Positions 39,881 through 50,802 of a stretch of DNA of 64,000 nt are shown one piece after another; positions within the stretch are counted from its first letter, which is position 1; each line of letters begins with the position of its first letter. Source of the DNA: Alcaligenaceae bacterium (GTDB lineage Bacteria > Pseudomonadota > Gammaproteobacteria > Burkholderiales > Burkholderiaceae_B). The translations under genes were made by a program, and so were the position numbers. The stretch spans positions 186,001 through 250,000 of the forward strand of contig JACCEN010000005.1 in the NCBI GenBank assembly GCA_013416435.1, read 5' to 3'. Under the pieces are notes generated by a model. That model ran no database searches. It had not been told where the DNA came from and saw only the letters and a list, made by a program, of their open reading frames with translations.

Positions 39881-40004
39881 CTTTTGCGACGCCTATACCG
39901 TGGTGGATATGCCGAGCGAGCAGGCAGCACGGATAGATCAGCCGTACCGGGGCCGGATCTTGGCTAATGAGCTTTTGCAGTTCGGCAATTGCCACGAGAG
40001 GTAG
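39792..40004 (+). CDS. Rz1-like outer-membrane spanin lipoprotein
   Basis: A 70-residue lipoprotein beginning inside the Rz-like gene in a different frame, a hallmark of nested spanin pairs. The lipobox LSLTGC gives lipidation at Cys19; the mature part has two more cysteines and ends FGNCHER. It should sit in the outer membrane and bind the coiled coil of the Rz-like partner. Confidence 0.83.
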   Translation: MKTLLVWMTTLSLLSLTGCGIFDGKQSAGNFCDAYTVVDMPSEQAARIDQPYRGRILANELLQFGNCHER

Positions 40005-40007
40005 CCT

Positions 40008-41177
40008 GTGCCAGTAATCGACGAGCGAATCAAAGAGTGGGCCACCGAGCGACAGGCTGAGTATATCGACGCGGTGAATCTCTATGGTAGCAATCAGAAA
40101 GCGGCGGTTGCCCTGGGGGTTGGGCGCCGGGCGGTTGATAAGTCAATTAACTGCGCCAAGGCTGCGGCGGCGCGAGCGGGGTATGCGCCAGAGTTCGACA
40201 TGACGCGCACTGTGCCCGATGGGTACAAAGTAAAGGGCGTATCCACGTACTACAACGCGCAGGGCAAGCCATCAGGGCAATGGGTGAAGAGCGCCGTCGA
40301 CCATGAGCGTCAGCAGGAACTGATGCGGGCCGCTTTCGAGGCGATGGCTGAGGAACTGCCGAGGGTGGAGGCGATACCGGGCCCCGATCACGCCAACGCC
40401 GACCTATGCAATGTCTACACGCTGACGGACTGCCACGTAGGCATGCTGGCATGGCATCGCGAGGGCGGGGCAGATTGGGACATGAAGATTGCCGAGCGCA
40501 CCTTGGTCGGATGCTTTGCTCACATGGTAAAGAGTAGCCCGCCTGCTGCTGTGGGCTTTGTGAACCAGCTCGGGGACTTCCTACACTCTGACGGGATGCT
40601 CCCGGTCACCCCGACCAGCGGGAATATTCTGGACCAGGACGGTCGATTCTCGAAGATCGTCGGCGGCGCTATCCGCATTCTGCGCTGCGTTGTGGACATG
40701 GCCTTAGCCAAGCATGGGCGCGTGGTCGTCTTGCTGGCCGAGGGGAATCACGATATGGCCTCGTCAATCTGGCTGCGGCATATGTTTAAGGCGCTGTACG
40801 AAAACGAGCCCCGCATCCACGTGATCGACTCGGAACTGCCGTACTACACCTACCAGCACGGCGAGACGATGCTTGCCTTCCATCACGGCCACCTGCGCAA
40901 GCCCGATGATCTACCGCTACTGTTTGCCGCTCAGTTCCCGAAGGTATGGGGCGGCACGGTCAAGCGCTACGCTCACGTAGGCCACCGGCACCACGTAGAG
41001 GAAAAGGAATACGCAGGCATGACCGTAGTGCAGCATTCCACCCTCGCCGCAAGGGATGCCTACGCAGCGCGGGGAGGGTGGTTCAGCGAGCGGCAAGTCA
41101 GGGCGATGACCTATCACTCGGCGCATGGGTTGGTGGCGGTCAATGTGGTCACGCCGGAGATGCTTGAGGCGGCGTAG
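40008..41177 (+). CDS. Metallophosphoesterase with N-terminal HTH
   Basis: A 389-residue phage protein starting at GTG 40008 after GAGAGG. Residues 15-50 (QAEYIDAVNLYGSNQKAAVALGVGRRAVDKSIN) form a helix-turn-helix. The calcineurin-like phosphoesterase motifs are present: TDCHVG, QLGDFLH, EGNHD, HHGH and GHRHH, which coordinate two metal ions. Such late-located phage enzymes probably cut nucleic acid or cyclic nucleotides; the substrate is unknown. It is the last prophage gene in this direction. Confidence 0.85.
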   Translation: MPVIDERIKEWATERQAEYIDAVNLYGSNQKAAVALGVGRRAVDKSINCAKAAAARAGYAPEFDMTRTVPDGYKVKGVSTYYNAQGKPSGQWVKSAVDHERQQELMRAAFEAMAEELPRVEAIPGPDHANADLCNVYTLTDCHVGMLAWHREGGADWDMKIAERTLVGCFAHMVKSSPPAAVGFVNQLGDFLHSDGMLPVTPTSGNILDQDGRFSKIVGGAIRILRCVVDMALAKHGRVVVLLAEGNHDMASSIWLRHMFKALYENEPRIHVIDSELPYYTYQHGETMLAFHHGHLRKPDDLPLLFAAQFPKVWGGTVKRYAHVGHRHHVEEKEYAGMTVVQHSTLAARDAYAARGGWFSERQVRAMTYHSAHGLVAVNVVTPEMLEAA

Positions 41178-41182
41178 AACGC

Positions 41183-41205
41183 AAAAAGCCCGCACGATGG
41201 CGGGC
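41183..41205 (-). terminator. Hairpin at the prophage right end
   Basis: GCCCGC (41188-41193) and GCGGGC (41200-41205) pair around a six-base loop; a T-run lies on the minus strand (GGGCTTTTTG). It follows the last phage gene by 10 bases and could stop transcripts entering from the host side. Confidence 0.6.
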
Positions 41206-41691
41206 GCTGGCTGTCTAAAACTAAAAGTATCATCAAGCATTCATGCGGGTTTCCGGGCGTCTAGCAAACCGTATTATTTTAGACGGCGGTGAGCGCCTTA
41301 CCGTTTTAAATCAAATAGTTACGCTCTGTTTGGCCCATACTGCTGCATCATGGGGGTGTGGGAGGAGAGGTCAGGCTGCGTCATTAATCAGACAAGTGCT
41401 CGAAAGGGTTCCCGTCGCACGAGACAATAGCTATTGCCTGGCATAGTGACAGAATGCAACCATGCGCTGACATACGGAACGAGGGAGGGTGTCGGATCAT
41501 TATTATAGTAGTGGGGGGACGACCTATTGGAGGGTTGTGGTTCTCTTAATGCCTACGGCGTGCCAGCGTTATCGATGATAAGGCAACACGGGAGGAGCGC
41601 AGGTGGTTTTGATTTGCTGAGAAAAAATGGTCTCCTCAAGCGTGGGAGAGACAGGGGGGATTGACTTTCCAGGCGCTAGCGCAAAAAGAAG
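41206..41691 (+). other. Right prophage border region, no clear gene
   Basis: About 485 bases with no convincing gene. AT-rich sequence just after the phosphoesterase (CTAAAACTAAAAGTATCATC) may lie near attR, but the left end is outside the window so the core cannot be matched. No tRNA gene or integrase is seen. A plus-strand frame of 67 codons from 41243 has no ribosome-binding site. The region ends at the IS1380 remnant. Confidence 0.5.
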
Positions 41692-42129
41692 GCGGCTCAG
41701 GCTTATGCCAGTTCGCCCGCGCTGTGCTGCCTGGAGACGGGCGCGACCCGCGCCGATGCGTGGGCGCTGCATGGAGTGTTGGTCGAGCACTTCATCAGCA
41801 GCTTCGCCACCACCCCCAAGGAGCTGATCCTGGACATGGATGCCTCGGATGTGCCACTGCATGGGAATCAGGAGCTCAAGCAGTTCCACGGCTACTACGA
41901 TCATCACTGCTATTTGCCGCTGTACGTATTCTGCGGCAAGTCGATGCTGGCCTGCCTGCTGCGCTTGGTCAGCGAGTTCACTTACGCCGTAGACAGCTGG
42001 GACACGCCCCGACGGGTCATCACCCGCCTGGGGTATGGCAACCAGGGCAACAACCCGCGCTTTATCGTCACCAACATCGCGGGCTCGGACGCCGCCACTC
42101 TGTACGAACGACTGTACTGCGCCCAGGCC
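41692..42129 (+). mobile_element. IS1380-family transposase remnant
   Basis: The frame from about 41692 reads ASSPALCCLETGATRADAWALHG, VLVEHFISSFATTPKELILDMDASD and GNQELKQFHGYYDHHCYLPLYVFCGK, the conserved DDE core of IS1380 transposases. It then jumps from SMLACLLR to SEFTYAVDSWDTPRRVITRLGYGNQGNNPRFIVTNI, which in full-length members lies about 70 or more residues further on, so an internal deletion removed the second catalytic region. The N-terminal third is missing. It cannot transpose. Confidence 0.82.
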
Positions 42130-42369
42130 GAACCGGCGCCCATGCTGCACGCCAGTAAAACCGTCAACGGCATGGCTGTTATGGTGCATGCGGACAAGAT
42201 CGAGGTGCCAGCTGGTGGAAGCTGCGAGTTCGCGCCTGGGGGCCATCACGTTATGCATGAAAAGCCAGCCTCGACATTGCAGATCGGTGAAACCTTGCCG
42301 ATAACTTTGTGGTCTGAACAGGGTCGCGCGATTACAACGGACTGCTCGATTCGATCAGCGGCTGGGTGA
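42130..42369 (+). pseudogene. PCu(A)C copper chaperone, C-terminal fragment
   Basis: Without a stop the transposase frame continues into MLHASKTVNGMAVMVHADKI, VPAGGSCEFAPGGHHVMHEKP and LQIGETLPITLW, the C-terminal part of a PCu(A)C periplasmic copper chaperone including the GxHxVM copper-binding segment. Its signal peptide and N-terminal half are gone. The fusion shows that the IS inserted into this gene and that a later deletion joined the two in frame. A chimeric product without export signal is unlikely to work. Confidence 0.75.
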
Positions 42370-42521
42370 ATCAACGATAAATGGATCAGAACGACAGGTG
42401 CTCCCGACCTCCGCTATTCAGGCGCAGCCATGTCGTTCCGACGAATATTTAGATTGAGTCGCGTGAAAAGTTTTGCTTCGCTTCTGCCTTCACACAACCG
42501 CAGGCAGACGCCTTGCGCCGT

Positions 42522-44456
<1,935 letters not shown>

Positions 44457-44528
44457 TTAACAATGGAGCCGGCAGGGAATAGACGAGTGGCGATCAGACG
44501 CCGTGGCGTCAAAAAATCACGACAAGTA

Positions 44529-44608
44529 CGCTCCCAGCATCGGCATTATCCGTACTGGTACGAAGGGCCTTTCTCAACCCGCAGCAAAGCGCGAGTACCC
44601 CTGCGTCC
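44529..44608 (-). promoter_or_regulatory. TPP riboswitch upstream of thiC
   Basis: On the minus strand the THI element is readable: GCAGGGGTACTCGC, then GGGTTGAGAAAGGCCCTTCG, then CCAGTACGGATAATGCCGATGCTGGGAGC. The GGATAATGCC block is the conserved pyrophosphate-sensing part; GTTGAGA stands for the usual CTGAGA. It is followed by TTTTTTGACGCC and a GACGCC-AC-GGCGTC hairpin between the aptamer and the thiC start, which may hide the ribosome-binding site or halt transcription. Confidence 0.88.
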
Positions 44609-44629
44609 GATCAGTATAGGCCGTAGTTG

Positions 44630-46561
44630 TCAACGCCGGTTGAAAACTGACCCACTTTCGTCGGAATCGTCGGAGTAAAACTGACCCACCCCGGCGTCCA
44701 AAAAACTTAGTTTCTTACCTTGATATTTCCTGCTTTTCGCTTGTCCTTGAGCCGGTAGCTTGACGTTGAATGCCGAGGCGCCGGGTGCGGCAATGGCCAA
44801 GCCGTACGCGAATGCGTTGCCCGCGTTGCCGCCGCCCCCGCCGATGGATTGCGCCAACACACCGTTTGCGTGTTTGCCGGAAGTGTCGATGCGACCCAGG
44901 GTGCTATTGAAGGTCACGCCACCGCCGTTGCCGCCTTCGCCACCAGCACCGCCGAGCGCCACGGCGAGCCCCACCCCGACACCCGACGCCACGCCGCCGG
45001 TACCGCCGCCCCCGCCTACGCTTTGCAGAAGTGCGCCATAGGCGTAGTCGCCTGCTGTCTTGATGGTGCCTCGGTGATCCAGCTGCACCGAACCGCCGAC
45101 GCCGCCGAGACCGCCTGTACCGCCGCTGCTGAAGGGCAGGATGCCGCTATTGCCGCCCGAACCGCCGCCGCCGGTGATCGGGACAGGCTTGGCGGCATGA
45201 AATGCATCCAGCGCGCTGCCGCCGCCTATGCTCTGCGCCATGATTGCGCTGGCGCCCACGCCGGTGGTCGTGATGGTGCCGAAGCTGTTGATCACCACTT
45301 GACCGCCCAGGCCTGCGCCGCCGCCATCTCCGCCGGATACGAAGGCGGCGCCGCCACCAGTGCCGCCGATGCCGCCCACCGACTGCGCGATGATGCCAAA
45401 GCTGTAGTCGCCTTTCGTTGAAATGGTGCCGGTATTGAGGGCGTCGATACGGCCCCCGGCGCCGCCTTTTGCGCCTGGCGTACCCGAGGTGAATGCGCCG
45501 CTGCCGCCCGCGCCGCCGACGCTTTGCAGGATGACGGCGGCGGAGTTGTTTCCATTCGAAGCGATTGTTCCCCGGTTGGTGAAGTCGATTTTTCCACCGC
45601 CTCCCGCATTCGAGGGGTAGCCGCCGCTGTTGGTGGCGCGTCCGCCGTTGCCGCCCAGGGAGCTTGCCGATACGGCCGGAGCCAGCGTCCCGGTCACGCT
45701 GACGTTGGCGCTTTCGGCAAAGGTAACGGCGACCGAGCCGCCGGAGCCACCGCGGTCAGTCTCGACCCTGTCCTGATACGTGCCGTCGTCGGACTGCTGT
45801 CCGTTAACCTTGCTCACACCGGCCGAGCCGCCTTGGGAAAGCGCTTTGATGGCGGGCAGCGCAATTTTTGGGGGATAGGTTACGGCGTCGGCGGTGATGC
45901 GCGACGCAATGTTCACCGTCACCGGGCCGCCATCGCCGCCGCGAGCAATACCACCCTCGCTCTCGGTCCAGGACGTATATCCGAGCCCGCCCGTACCTCC
46001 CACGGAGTACACGGAGATGACCGGGCTCGATCGTTTGTCGGATTGCACCGCGTACTTCATTGTCCAGGTAATGTCCGCCGACTTTAAAACGTCGAGCGTA
46101 GCGGCCTTTCCATGGCCGCCGGGCTTGCCCGGCAGGTTGTGAAATACGCCCTTGTTGTAGACCGAGCCTCCGGCGCCGCCTACAGAACCGATTTCCAGCG
46201 CCGACAGCTTATTGGGCATGTTTACAGGCGGCATCCAAGACGGCAAGCCGGTAACGGTGGCCCCGCGTTCGGTCTGGATGACGGGCCCGCGTTGGGTCCA
46301 GGTCGATGGCAGGGCGTCTTTGCCCGGGGTCGCGGATTTCCAGAAAAATGCGGTTTCGCCATCTTCGCCGTCCGCTCCGCCATAGACTTGGTAAATGGGA
46401 TTGTCGGCGCGCGGGGGGCCCGCCATGACGGCGCCTAGCGAAGTCGCGAAAGCCGTAAGCCCGATGCTGCGAAGCAACGCAATGGATAATTTGTTGAGAG
46501 AAAACTCGCCGCGCTTTTTCCAGCGACTCTTTTCGATTTGCCCAGCATAAGGTCGCGTCAC
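44630..46561 (-). pseudogene. Glycine-rich autotransporter-like passenger, truncated
   Basis: A 643-residue frame from GTG 46561. Residues 10-47 form an extended signal peptide (SLNKLSIALLRSIGLTAFATSLGAVMA). The body has about ten repeats of a QSVGGxGGxGG...GxIxTxGxxAxG type, as in large glycine-rich autotransporter adhesins of beta- and alphaproteobacteria. No beta-barrel follows; the last 30 residues (LSFLDAGVGQFYSDDSDESGSVFN) are encoded by IS21-like end sequence. The original 3' part was removed, so the product could be exported to the periplasm but not anchored in the outer membrane. Confidence 0.75.
44643..44689. mobile_element. IS21-like terminal repeats (remnant end)
   Basis: AAAACTGACCCAC occurs at 44643-44655 and 44677-44689, 34 bp apart. 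Multiple internal terminal repeats carrying the sequence TGGGTCAGTTTT are characteristic of IS21-family ends. No istA/istB reading frame remains. The element end forms the 3' end of the truncated passenger gene. Confidence 0.6.
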
Positions 46562-46726
46562 GAAAACTTGGTCTCTGGCTAGTCGTTACATTTGGTTAAG
46601 AGGCGTAGTGTATCGTGAACGCATGCCGGATCATGTCGTTTTTTTGGTATTCAACCGCTATTTCGAGTGGTTTCATAACCCGTCTCTTTGCGGCTGCCTG
46701 GCTGCGGGGGCGGCCAGAGTAGCGGC

Positions 46727-46975
46727 TTAGCCCCCCTTGGTTGTGGAGCTGTCGTCGAGCTGGTTTGTTCCTGACTCGTATTCTTTGATCACCGTCAGAG
46801 CCGCGTCGAAATCGTCGTCGGGAACCGAGACATGCGCCAAGCCGAAGGGCGGCAGATCGCCTACGGCACCCTGAAGGTAATGGCCGGCGACATACGCCTC
46901 TATGCCGCGTGCCGCCAGCATGCCCGAGACGATGTGCGCTTCAAGGATGTCGGCGGCTTTATATACGATCTTCAC
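46727..46975 (-). CDS. DUF2007 putative signal-transducing protein
   Basis: An 82-residue protein starting at GTG 46975, chosen because GGAGACCACC precedes it and the domain begins there (VKIVYKAADILEAHIVSGMLAARGIEAYVAG). It fits DUF2007, a ferredoxin-like fold with a V(P)DDDFDAALTVI helix. Function unknown. It is divergent from the znuD-like gene and shares the intergenic region holding the Zur-box-like palindrome, so it may be zinc-regulated. Confidence 0.78.
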   Translation of the reverse strand: MKIVYKAADILEAHIVSGMLAARGIEAYVAGHYLQGAVGDLPPFGLAHVSVPDDDFDAALTVIKEYESGTNQLDDSSTTKGG

Positions 46976-47105
46976 GGTGGTCTCCGGTGTTGGTTGCAGC
47001 ATGGCAGGCCGCGTCTTTCCAGGCGTTGGCACCCTCGGATATCTTAAGTCCTGCCACGGCATGCCGCAATGGCGCGGCCGCATTGTGTAAATCACCTTCA
47101 TAAAT

Positions 47106-47125
47106 TGTTATGTTATAACATTGCA
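47106..47125. promoter_or_regulatory. Zur-box-like palindrome
   Basis: TTGTTATGTTATAACATTGC contains the perfect 12-bp palindrome ATGTTATAACAT (47110-47121). It matches the general form of proteobacterial Zur boxes (RNNATGTTATAAYATNNY type) and lies about 65 bases before the znuD-like start codon. Zinc-dependent repression is inferred from site and gene. Confidence 0.72.
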
Positions 47126-47186
47126 TTTTCTCGCGATGCTTAAGCCAGCCGCGCTTCTTTGTTTTTCCATCTCAGCAGGAGTATTC

Positions 47187-49247
47187 ATGCGACCGACACC
47201 CCGCCCCTTGACGCTCGCCCTGGTCATGGCGTTCGCTTCATCCGCCCATGCGCAGACAACCGCCGCTACTACCACCCGGGCCGAAAGCCTGCAGCCCATC
47301 ATCGTGACGGCCAATCCGCTAAGCCTGGATAGCGACAGCTTGACGACGCCGGCCAGTGTGCTGCAAGGCGAACGCCTGACGATGGGCCGGCGTGGGACGC
47401 TCGGGGAACTGCTTGAAAGCGAACCGGGCGTGCGCGCCGATACTTTCGGCGGCGGCGCGAGCCGGCCCGTCATCCGCGGGCAGACGGCGCCGCGCGTCAA
47501 GGTCCTGAGCGATGGATCGGAAGTGGCGGACGCATCGGCCGTGTCGCCCGATCACGTCGTTACCGTCGACACACTGCTGGCCCGCCGTGTGGAAATCCTG
47601 CGAGGCCCTTCGGCGCTGCTGTACGGCGGAGGCGCGATCGGCGGCGTGGTCAATGTGCTGGACGACAAGATCCCCACCGAAGTGCCGGAAAACGGCTTTA
47701 GCGGATCGGCCGAGGTGCTTGGCTCCAGCGCAGCGAAGGAGCGCGCGGGGGCGGTGAGCCTGACGGCGGGGGAGGGCAATATCGCCGTCCATGTCGAAGG
47801 GGCCAGGCGCCGCGCCGGCGATTACCGTGTGGCGGACTGGACTGACAGCAGGGTGCCCAATTCCAACGCCGACAGCACGACAGGCAGTGTCGGGCTGTCT
47901 TTCGTGGGAAGCCGCGGCTATATAGGCGCGGCCTATTCGTATCGCGAGGACGACTATGGCCTGCCGGGCCATAGCCATGAATACGAGGACTGCCATCCTC
48001 ATGGCTCGACGCTGCATTGCGGCGGCCATGGTCACGATCATGACCATGATCACGGTCACGACCATGACGACGATCATGGCGAGCATGCCGCGACGGCGCA
48101 CTTGCGCAGCAAGCGGCTGGACGTTAGAGGCGAGCTCCGCGACCCATTCGCCGGCTTCAGCAATCTGAGGTTCCGGGGGGGATACACGGACTACCAGCAC
48201 GACGAGCGCGACGACGGGAACTTAGGGACGACTTTCACCAATCGGGGCTACGACGGGCGATTGGAATTGCGCCATAAGCCGCTGGGCGGGTGGGATGGCG
48301 TAATCGGCATGCAGGCATCGCGCTATGATTTTGCGTCCTTTGGGGGCGCGGAGAATTTCATTCCCAAGACGCGCACGCAGTCGACAGGCGTGTTCATGCT
48401 GGAGAACTATCAATGGAACGACTGGCGCTTCGAACTGGGCGCGCGCCACGAGTGGCAATCGGTCAGTCCGGAAAGCGGTACCCAGCCCGACTACGATGGC
48501 AGGGCCACGTCGCTGTCAGCGGGAGCGACCTGGAACTTCGTGCCGGGATACGCCGCCTCTTTATCGGTATCGCGGTCGCAGCGCATGCCGAACGCGCAGG
48601 AACTCTACGCCCGGGGCGTACACTTTGCCACGCTGACTTATGAGAAGGGCAACGCCAATCTGGGCAAGGAGACCGCGCGCACGGTCGACCTGGGCCTGCG
48701 CAAGACCGACGGAGACCTGCGCTTTGCAGTCAATTTCTTTCTTAGCCGCATCGATGGCTACATCTATGGCAATACGCTGGATCGCCACGAGGACTTCCGA
48801 CTGATCGAGTACACGCAAGGCGATGCGTCTTTCGCGGGCGTAGAGGCCGAAGCCTCGTACCGTGTATCGCCCAACTTGTCGGTGGCCGTTTTTGGCGACT
48901 ACGTGCGTGGCAAGCTGCGCGACGGAGCCGGCAATCTGCCCCGCATACCTGCTGCCCGTGTGGGCGCGCGCACCGACTTGACATGGGACCGCTGGGGCGG
49001 CTTCCTGGAATACACACAGGTTTTGCGCCAGAGCCGCATTGCAAGCTATGAAGAGTCCACGTCGGGTTATGGACTCTTGGGCGCAGGTGTCTCGTACAAG
49101 GGCAAGATGGCCGGCACCGATTACCTGCTTTACCTGCGGGGCAGCAATCTGCTGAACAAGCTTGCCTACAACCACGCCTCGTTCATCTCCCGTGCGGCGC
49201 CCATCCAGGGCCGCAGCATCATGGCCGGGATAAGAGTCGAGTTTTGA
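47187..49247 (+). CDS. znuD: ZnuD-like TonB-dependent zinc receptor
   Basis: A 686-residue outer-membrane receptor. Signal peptide residues 1-22; a TonB box-like IIVTAN near 34; plug domain residues 45-165 with LLESEPGVRADTFGGGASRPVIRGQ and VEILRGPSALLYGGGAIGGVVNVLD; then a 22-strand-type barrel ending in GIRVEF. A His/Asp-rich loop (about residues 262-300, GHDHDHDHGHDHDDDHGEH plus two Cys) is typical of ZnuD zinc-binding loops. ATG 47187 has AGGAG upstream, behind a Zur-box-like site. It should take up zinc when it is scarce. Confidence 0.9.
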   Translation: MRPTPRPLTLALVMAFASSAHAQTTAATTTRAESLQPIIVTANPLSLDSDSLTTPASVLQGERLTMGRRGTLGELLESEPGVRADTFGGGASRPVIRGQTAPRVKVLSDGSEVADASAVSPDHVVTVDTLLARRVEILRGPSALLYGGGAIGGVVNVLDDKIPTEVPENGFSGSAEVLGSSAAKERAGAVSLTAGEGNIAVHVEGARRRAGDYRVADWTDSRVPNSNADSTTGSVGLSFVGSRGYIGAAYSYREDDYGLPGHSHEYEDCHPHGSTLHCGGHGHDHDHDHGHDHDDDHGEHAATAHLRSKRLDVRGELRDPFAGFSNLRFRGGYTDYQHDERDDGNLGTTFTNRGYDGRLELRHKPLGGWDGVIGMQASRYDFASFGGAENFIPKTRTQSTGVFMLENYQWNDWRFELGARHEWQSVSPESGTQPDYDGRATSLSAGATWNFVPGYAASLSVSRSQRMPNAQELYARGVHFATLTYEKGNANLGKETARTVDLGLRKTDGDLRFAVNFFLSRIDGYIYGNTLDRHEDFRLIEYTQGDASFAGVEAEASYRVSPNLSVAVFGDYVRGKLRDGAGNLPRIPAARVGARTDLTWDRWGGFLEYTQVLRQSRIASYEESTSGYGLLGAGVSYKGKMAGTDYLLYLRGSNLLNKLAYNHASFISRAAPIQGRSIMAGIRVEF

Positions 49248-49397
49248 GCAGGGGGACAGACCCTGTGGGGACAGACCCCGGGTTTTTAGCAGTGGGACAG
49301 ACCCTGGGTTTTGAGCATGGGGACAGACCCTGGGTTTTGAGCATGGGGACAGACCCTGGGTTTTGAGCATGGGGACAGACCCTGTGGGTCTGTCCCC
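49241..49397. repeat. 26-bp tandem repeat ending in a hairpin
   Basis: The unit GGGGACAGACCCTGGGTTTT plus GAGCAT occurs about four times, two exactly, from the last codons of the znuD-like gene onward (the first copy includes its TTTTGA stop). The array ends in a 12-bp stem GGGGACAGACCC-TGT-GGGTCTGTCCCC (49371-49397). The sequence is related to the GGGGTCAGACCCC hairpins elsewhere. It looks like replication-slippage expansion of a 3'-end repeat. Confidence 0.85.
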
Positions 49398-49428
49398 TCA
49401 TGTACGGGGTCCGACCCCCCCAAGACAG

Positions 49429-50646
49429 CTATGGCGCGGCCTGCTTGTCCCGGGGCAGGAAATACAAGACCAGCAGCGTGCATGCGCCGGCCGCGGCGAA
49501 GGCATAGTCATAGTGCCCGGTGACCGCGACGAAGACCGCGAAGGCGGTGGGGGCGAGCATGTTCACCAGATTGACCAATATGCTCGATCCGGCCGCCGTT
49601 TCCGAAATCAGGTCGGGCGGCGAGCGTCGGGCCACTTCGGCGATCTGCACCCCGTTCCAGCTTGCTGCCGAGCATCCCGCGACGAAGGCCAGCAGGACTA
49701 TGGTCCATAGGGGCCATTGGGCGTTGCTTGCGCCAAGCAGTGCCGTCGTCGCCGCCGAGACCAGGGCTGCCAGGGACAGCGAGGCGGTGGCCGAGCGTAA
49801 ATGGTCGGAGAGCCAGCCCAATCCTATGCGGCCGATGACGCCCCCCGTCTGCATCACGGCAAACACGGCGCCCGCCTCTCCAAGCGAGTACCCCAGTCGG
49901 TCTATCAGGTAGATCACGGTGAACGTGAACCAGCAGCTTTGCGAAACGGCGAAGAGGCTTCCGACCACGGAAATCTTCAGCAGGCCGCGATTGCGCATCA
50001 GGGATCGCAGAGGCGCATTGAGTGCTTGCAGCGAATGCCGGCCTGGTTTGGCCAGCCACCGCCGGCCCGTGGCGGGAGGGCCGTCGATCCTGGCGCTCAC
50101 CCGCCAGGTCAGCATGGTCGGCAGAATGACCAGCGCCGCGCAGACGAAGAGAGCGGTTCGCCACCCCGCGCAGGCCACCATGACGGGGATGAGCAGCCCG
50201 GCGATGACGCCGCCGAGCGGGACCCCGGCCTGTTTGATGGAGAAGACGAGATTGCGCTTGCCGGGAGGGGAAAACCGTTGCAGGACTTCGCTTCCGGCGG
50301 GATTCGCGGCGCCATTGCTCAGCCCCATCACGAAGCATGCCGCCAAGGCAATGCCGACGCTCGGATGCAGAAACAAGGCCATGCTGGCGGCCCCGGCGAA
50401 CAGCGTGAGCTGCAGCGTCCGCATTCCTCCTATCAGCTTGAACAAGGCCGAGCCCGCGACCAGGACGGCAAGGCCTCCCATTGAGTTGCTGGCGGTGAGA
50501 TAGCCGATGGAGCTGCCGCTCCATCCGAATTCTTCGGAGACAGCCGGAGCGATGATGGGTATGAACCTCGACAGGAATGCGGCGATGGTTTGCAGGATGA
50601 ATATTGCCGCTATAGGTACAAGCCAGGGAGGCGCCGCCCGTGTCAT
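49429..50646 (-). CDS. MFS transporter
   Basis: A 405-residue major facilitator with 12 predicted membrane segments. The start (ATG 50646, AAGAGATATCC upstream) opens directly into segment 1 (WLVPIAAIFILQTIAAFL). Loop 2-3 and the GxxxGRxGLGWLSD motif (GGVIGRIGLGWLSDHL) between the halves are typical. The substrate is unknown; related proteins export or import small organic acids or nucleosides. A short spacer of repeats separates it from the convergent znuD-like gene. Confidence 0.82.
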   Translation of the reverse strand: MTRAAPPWLVPIAAIFILQTIAAFLSRFIPIIAPAVSEEFGWSGSSIGYLTASNSMGGLAVLVAGSALFKLIGGMRTLQLTLFAGAASMALFLHPSVGIALAACFVMGLSNGAANPAGSEVLQRFSPPGKRNLVFSIKQAGVPLGGVIAGLLIPVMVACAGWRTALFVCAALVILPTMLTWRVSARIDGPPATGRRWLAKPGRHSLQALNAPLRSLMRNRGLLKISVVGSLFAVSQSCWFTFTVIYLIDRLGYSLGEAGAVFAVMQTGGVIGRIGLGWLSDHLRSATASLSLAALVSAATTALLGASNAQWPLWTIVLLAFVAGCSAASWNGVQIAEVARRSPPDLISETAAGSSILVNLVNMLAPTAFAVFVAVTGHYDYAFAAAGACTLLVLYFLPRDKQAAP

Positions 50647-50802
50647 GGATATCTCTTGGAGTTCTTTTGCCGAAGTGTCGTAGTTTGATCCAAGAACGGA
50701 ACCACGGCAAACGGGGGCGGGCATGGCACGCCGCTTGCTGCCTGCAGCCTGCGCCGCGAGCGCACCACTCCCACTCCCCACTCGCTCGAGGAGGACGTCT
50801 TG

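Noticed and set aside
1-41205. Diversity-generating retroelement as in Bordetella phage BPP-1
   Set aside because: No reverse transcriptase and no template/variable repeat pair was seen; the fibre is propeller-like.
41206-41691. tRNA gene as attachment site at the prophage right end
   Set aside because: No cloverleaf or CCA-type 3' end could be recognised; the left end needed to match att cores is outside the window.
44849-45421. Plus-strand 190-codon frame
   Set aside because: Antisense to the glycine-rich passenger; its alanine-rich composition mirrors the GC-rich repeat codons.
47319-48200. Minus-strand 293-codon frame
   Set aside because: Antisense shadow of the znuD-like gene; low-complexity and no ribosome-binding site.
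49241-49397. CRISPR array
   Set aside because: The repeats are directly adjacent with no unique spacers; it is a tandem repeat.
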